DNA of 64,000 nt, taken from Diphasiastrum complanatum (taxonomy: Eukaryota > Streptophyta > Lycopodiopsida > Lycopodiales > Lycopodiaceae). The notes under the pieces were generated by a model. The model was not told the DNA's origin, did no database searches, and saw only the letters and a list, made by a program, of their open reading frames with translations. The stretch covers positions 23,892,541-23,956,540 of the forward strand of contig CM055094.1 in NCBI GenBank assembly GCA_029204225.1, given 5' to 3'. Of this stretch, positions 59,302-64,000 are shown piece by piece. The first letter of the stretch is position 1. Every line of letters begins with the position of its first letter. The translations under genes were made by a program, and so were the position numbers.

Positions 59302-60767
59302 TTATTTCAACACCTCCAATAACTACACAACAAAATCAAATGGTGGCCACATGCAGGCATTTGAAATGCAAAGATTAATATTTTAGATATAACCCAGAAA
59401 TGTTTTTGAAATAAGGATGTAAAGGGTGCATTTTCATCTTCTTATATGTGTATTGAAAGTTTTGTAAATTTCCTTCATATGTACAATCTATGTTCTCTGT
59501 GGATGGAAGGATTATAGTGAGGATATTTCACAAAAAGCAATAGCATTTCATATTCAAAGTTCAAGCACAAACAGGAAAGATGATAAAAGACTAGTAAAAC
59601 TGACTACTATAATTTCTACTAAAAAAAGATGCACCGTTGAAGTGATGACAATTCTCCAAGTGTGAACCTTCTATATCTTAGTTTCATGGTTCAAGCACAA
59701 ATGATGCCAAGCCCTTGTATACATAGCCACAGCCTTGGCAACATTTCTATTTTGTAAGTGTTGTTCTTGTAATGGAATCTTTCGAAGAATTTCCGTATTG
59801 GAATATAGTCACATGTTTGACTAAATGTAACATCAATTTTTCTACAGACAGTTTAATGTGAAATGAGTGCAACCTTTTAAGTTTGAGATATTAAAATACC
59901 TCTAGATTCTAATTAATAGATTCAACTGAATTTATTTCAAATTCATTAATATTGTCAATGTAAGCTGCAGAAAATGGTATTTTCATAGAAGAAACCCTAA
60001 ACCCAAGGAAAGATGTAGGCTGGGTGACAATTTAAACATTACAAAATAGTAGTAAGTATACATCAAAGAGAGTATTCATCCATCGATGAACAAGGCCAAA
60101 AATAAATGTAGATGATTAAGCTTGCTACTTCATACAGGAATCAAATAAATTTTTTGAGGCAAAGTCAATTATTGATGCTGACCAGTGCTAAGGAATGTTT
60201 TTATGAAAAAGAATATCTAATGAATTATTAGATCAATTTGGCTCTTCAAATCTATCGAAAATTGACCCCTTCTTGTCACATGGTATTGAATAAACAAACC
60301 TTGAGCTATACTTTGGGTGTCACAGTTTCCACTAGATGCTTATACTTTGTACATAAATGAGAATCATTATCAAGCAAATTTAGCTGAGACATTTGCCACT
60401 TTGCTCCCGATAAAAGTAGGTATTTTTCTAGCAAATATACCTCAACGGGTCATAATTTAATTGTAGCAATGTTCCAGTCTTCAGAATACAAAATATTGGA
60501 CACACTTCGCGATCCTCCAATATGAATTTAACCAGTACTTAGTATAACTTCGGCACGTGAGAGGATACCTGACAAAAAACTGTATATCACACTCCAAACC
60601 CTAAACCCATAGAAATACTATTTAAAATAGGGTCCTAAAGTTCAAATTTGCTTGCCATTGTACACATTTTCTAAAAAATGCTCACCAATATCTGCTCGCC
60701 AAAAAATCGCACCCAATTAGAAACAACAAGAAAAAAGAGTGACAATGATAGTTTTTTAAGTGATTAT

Positions 60768-60795
60768 GATGATGATGATGATGATGATGATGATG
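60768..60795. repeat. (GAT)n microsatellite
   Basis: Nine GAT units ending before GTTGAC. Confidence 0.95.
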
Positions 60796-62000
60796 TTGAC
60801 AATGACAACATATTTTTTCTCTTGGCTACCCCATTCTGCTCAAAGATTTGAGAGATTGAGACTTGTCTATTGATTTTTCAGTCAACATAAAAACCTACAA
60901 AAATGTTTGATTCGAACTCTCCACCCTTGTATTTTAATGTAGTGACCAATCTATTTCTCGACCAACCTCTTGAAGTCACATAATTTGGCAAACAAATCTA
61001 ACTAATTTGTAATAAAGTAGATCAAGCACCTACAACTATAATCATCAATGAACGTGACAAAGCAATATGTATGTCCAATTGACATTGTTTGCATCTCACA
61101 ACAAATGTTCGTGTGAACTATGTCAAGCATATGTTGTGCTCTCTTGGTTCCACATTTAGGAAATCTCTCCCTATTCTATTTTTCCATCATGCAACTCTCA
61201 CAAATCCTCCCATCGTATGAGACTTGAATTGCGCAATGGAAGATGATAGAGCATTTCAACCTGTGAATGCATTCTATTGATATAGTTGATTTCCATCAAC
61301 TCTTTGCCATGTTGCAACAAACTGTAGTGGTCCTTTATATCTTTCTTTGAACAATGTTGTCAATCAAATTCAATCTTCAAATTTTGATCAACAATTGACC
61401 CATAATCCCCATTGACAAACTATTGGTCTTCAACCTTGGAAATATAGTGAGCATTTCGAATCTTGCGAAATTTTTCATTCAACATCTTCACTAAGATTAC
61501 TCTGACACCCTTAATCAAAAGTTTGTTGCCATCTGCTAGACCTACTTCATCTCCATCCTAAATTGGGTTAAACTTCGTGAACCGCTTGAGACATGATGTC
61601 ATGTGCTTTTAGGGACCACTATCAATGTACTAAGTGCATCTTGATAATCATCATCCAGATTATGTTAGTGTGCATAGTAGTTAGGCTTTTCCTTTTCCTT
61701 TTCTTTGATAGTTATCTCAGAGACGCTCTGTGTCAATGGCCTGTTTTGTGGCAGTAGTGACAACTTCTTGGTTTCTTTTGAATTGATTTTCATTAATCGT
61801 TGTTTTCTTAGAATTTGTTGAAATACTATATTGTTTCTTCTCTGAAAAGAGCATCCTTTTATTAAACCCATCGCCTTTACCTCTCACAAATACTGCATGG
61901 TCCAATAAATGATTATATTGCCCTAGGTTCTCATGTTGTTAATCCTCCTATAGATGCAATCCACTAACTCGTCATAGGTCGGCAACTGCTCCTTGGCAGA
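60796..62000 (-). mobile_element. Ty1/copia relic: gag, protease, integrase fragments
   Basis: Minus-strand frames give, from high coordinate, a Lys-rich gag part near 61.9-61.7 kb and a protease trace (YIDSGP, KHMTSCLKRFTKFNP) near 61620-61560. GDEVGLADGNKLLIKGV follows, then integrase (ESCMMEKQNRERFPKCGTKR, VHTNICCEMQTMSIGHTYCF and VTFIDDYSCRCLIYFI) near 61210-61000. EQNGVAKRKN near 60850-60820 carries the Glu segment. Heavily shifted and stopped. No reverse transcriptase or LTR seen. Confidence 0.75.
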
Positions 62001-63707
62001 GGGTCTTGCCACTTTTGGAGCACGAGTTTCCAAGATGTCTCATGTTACCATGCCTAGACATGGTCTCAAGCTTAACCCTTATTGCCACCAAAATCACACT
62101 AATACAATTAAGGTACAACTAGGGCCCTTGGTCCCACCACTGGCTTGGGGACAAGGGAAGATTTAAGGGGACCTCTCCTAGCAAGTGGAGTTAGCCCATG
62201 TTGGCATCCACTCTGGCCACATAGGATGCCACCTAGGAATTAAGTCATAAGTACCACCTCATGTGAAAGAGATTTTTAGTCCCTGTCCACTTAACAAACT
62301 AATGCACAAAGAGCATTCACTTACAATTGATACATGAAACACTCCAAAAAGTTCAACATTAAAAACACCAAAAATATTTCGAATCAATCAAAAGCATGCA
62401 ACCAACATTTCATCTTGGGCTATTGTTTTAATGGGATTATGAATTGTGTGGTCAACTTGCTCAATGTCACAATTGATAACAAAATTTGCACATGGCTTAG
62501 AGTGAGATTTTGTCATTTCAAAAATTGTACATTGTCATGTCAATGTATCTTTACATCCTATAAGTTTGCCTTGCATGCTTTTTCGTTCTCGAAGTTCACC
62601 AAGCTTCACTGGCACATGTTCATGTCTTCACAATCTTCACAAGTACCATGTACAAAGAGCAAAAGTTTTGTCTATACACAATCCCATCTTTTAAACCTTG
62701 ATTTCTTTGAACATTTTTTCAATATGTCTTCTTGTGCAACTTGATGGCATTGAAAGTTGAAACGAAAGGATGTTTAACCAGCAAACTACTTCAAATTGAT
62801 TTAGTTACACATGTTTCACTATATGATCTAGATAGAAAAATTGGAGAACGTGAAATAAGTATATAACATGCCACATATTATGACTCGCGTGATTTGGTTC
62901 CTCCTAAGGTGGCATGATAGTTATTGGTGGGCTAGTTGCATGGCCTTCAAGGAATACAGCAACATTGAAAACAATAAAAACCTTCAAACCAATAATGAGG
63001 AAGATACTTCAGCATCACCATACTTCCATAGATAATTAAGACAAAATTATGACGAGGAACACAAAACCCAAAGACAATTTCCATAGAGCAATTTGAAAAA
63101 TATTCCATACACTTTTCATTCATTTAACACCCAAGTATTTTAAGGCAGTGGAATGTCAACTATTTCTGCCATTGGGATCACCTACAGGACTCATTGTAGG
63201 AGAGGGTTTAACTTTTCTTCAAGTTCAGACTGACAGGAAAAAATATTATCACCAAGACAGAATATATTTCTCACAGAATATATGTTTTCATGTATCATAA
63301 GAATTTCGTAAATTATTACCAAATATGTAAGGTCAAAGATATACAACTGAACATACCCACAAGATAAAGCTTGCGAAAGAGTCCACCAATGCCTTGTGAA
63401 GCCAATAATGTGATGAATGGATAGCAAATTGCCCATCAATTGTGAGCTCTTTGCAGTTCCTCAAAAGCATCATCACAAGCAATCCTCAAGAATAATCCAT
63501 AGTATGTAATATATCAACTACAATCCGCTCTAGCTATCCAGAAGTAACTGTAATGTAGTCCTGGATGATGAAGGAAACAAGTGAACCCCAACAGTACATT
63601 CAAAAGCAGCTCAACGACTCCAGAGCTTCATAAGATTCTGCAAATTCATAACTCCATATTTCATCAGCTGATTCAAGACAAAATATGGTCAGCAGTTACA
63701 TCTCACC
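62001..63707. other. Intergenic region downstream of psbY
   Basis: Should contain the psbY 3' UTR just below 63708. Otherwise AT-rich, with no gene or repeat family recognised. Confidence 0.45.
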
Positions 63708-64000
63708 TCACTTTTGCTGCCTCATTCTGTTGATTTGGTTCAAAGCAGGTTGAAGGATGTTGTACAGAACCCATACTATGGCTGGCGCGAGAACCAAAAG
63801 AAGAATTGAACCCCTTGAATCACTGTCGGCTATGGTAGCAATCTCTTGCAAGGCCTCGGCATCTGGTGTGAAGACACTGCCAGATATTGCCGCTGCGCTC
63901 AATCCCAAAGCTCCAATCAAACCCTTGGAAGTTTTCATCCGATTTAGCTGATTTAGCCCAGGCTGAAGAATGTTGAACAGCACCCACCCGATGGCAGGAG
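63708..64000 (-). CDS. psbY: Photosystem II protein PsbY, chloroplast precursor, 3' part
   Basis: The last 96 codons of a nuclear-encoded PsbY precursor; the start lies beyond the right edge. The plant precursor is a polyprotein of two homologous single-helix units. The end of the first is here (AIGWVLFNILQPGLNQLNRM). Next is a second targeting-like hydrophobic stretch ending DAEA, which fits a thylakoid processing site. The second complete unit follows, with the helix ILLLVLAPAIVWVLYNILQP and the tail NQINRMRQQK before the stop. Mature PsbY sits at the edge of photosystem II beside cytochrome b559 in the thylakoid membrane. The frame is intact. The repeated LFNILQPGLNQ / LYNILQPALNQ motif is the best evidence. 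Confidence 0.93.
   Translation of the reverse strand, partial: PAIGWVLFNILQPGLNQLNRMKTSKGLIGALGLSAAAISGSVFTPDAEALQEIATIADSDSRGSILLLVLAPAIVWVLYNILQPALNQINRMRQQK

Larger units (their letters stand above)
58151..60767. other. Unassigned AT-rich DNA with small repeats
   Basis: More 5' sequence of the neighbouring pseudogene may extend to about 58270. Beyond that are a hairpin at 58449-58502 and a tandem duplication at 59062-59301. No coding family recognised. Confidence 0.45.

Overview
This window is nuclear DNA from a land plant, and most of it is transposable-element wreckage around a few host genes. The evidence for a plant is a nuclear-encoded photosystem II subunit (PsbY), a group I WRKY transcription factor, a plant-type Yippee-like gene with three exons, and abundant Ty1/copia and Ty3/gypsy retrotransposons with plant-type tRNA-iMet primer sites. 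The repeat load and a non-LTR element of a type uncommon in flowering plants fit a large-genome vascular plant such as a fern or gymnosperm. That placement is inference; the sequence does not fix the species.

Layout. Positions 1-2.9 kb hold the 5' part of a WRKY gene on the minus strand; its WRKY domains lie off the left edge. From 2.9 to 6.6 kb is non-coding DNA with small repeats. From 6.6 to 40.2 kb is a nested mass of copia elements, with pieces of gypsy and CACTA elements. The best-preserved family, called B here, has LTRs of about 740 bp. One copy (18100-24321) sits inside an older copia element C with a perfect 5-bp target duplication. A second copy (33563-38964) has lost its reverse-transcriptase catalytic box, and a minus-strand copy (28.1-30.6 kb) is a chimera. 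Two 373-bp MITE copies lie in inverted orientation at 12.4 and 14.7 kb. Three copies of a tRNA-derived SINE-like element, each with target duplications, lie at 6.7, 8.2 and 47.7 kb.

From 40.3 to 42.95 kb is a decayed minus-strand LINE whose C-terminus looks like a restriction-like endonuclease. A complete Yippee-like gene (45419-46064, minus) follows, with G-box motifs upstream. The stretch 48.0-48.5 kb has a 123-bp foldback sequence next to a long CT tract. A degenerate gypsy element fills 51.1-55.7 kb. A multi-exon minus-strand gene of unknown function, broken at its 5' exons but intact at its 3' exons, occupies 56.5-58.2 kb. Another copia relic is at 60.8-62 kb. The right edge holds the 3' end of psbY.

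I saw no gene cluster, defence system or other multi-gene pathway. The host genes are unrelated neighbours. What is interesting is how the mobile elements have rearranged: shared defects, in-frame deletions, chimeras and nested insertions that give relative dates.
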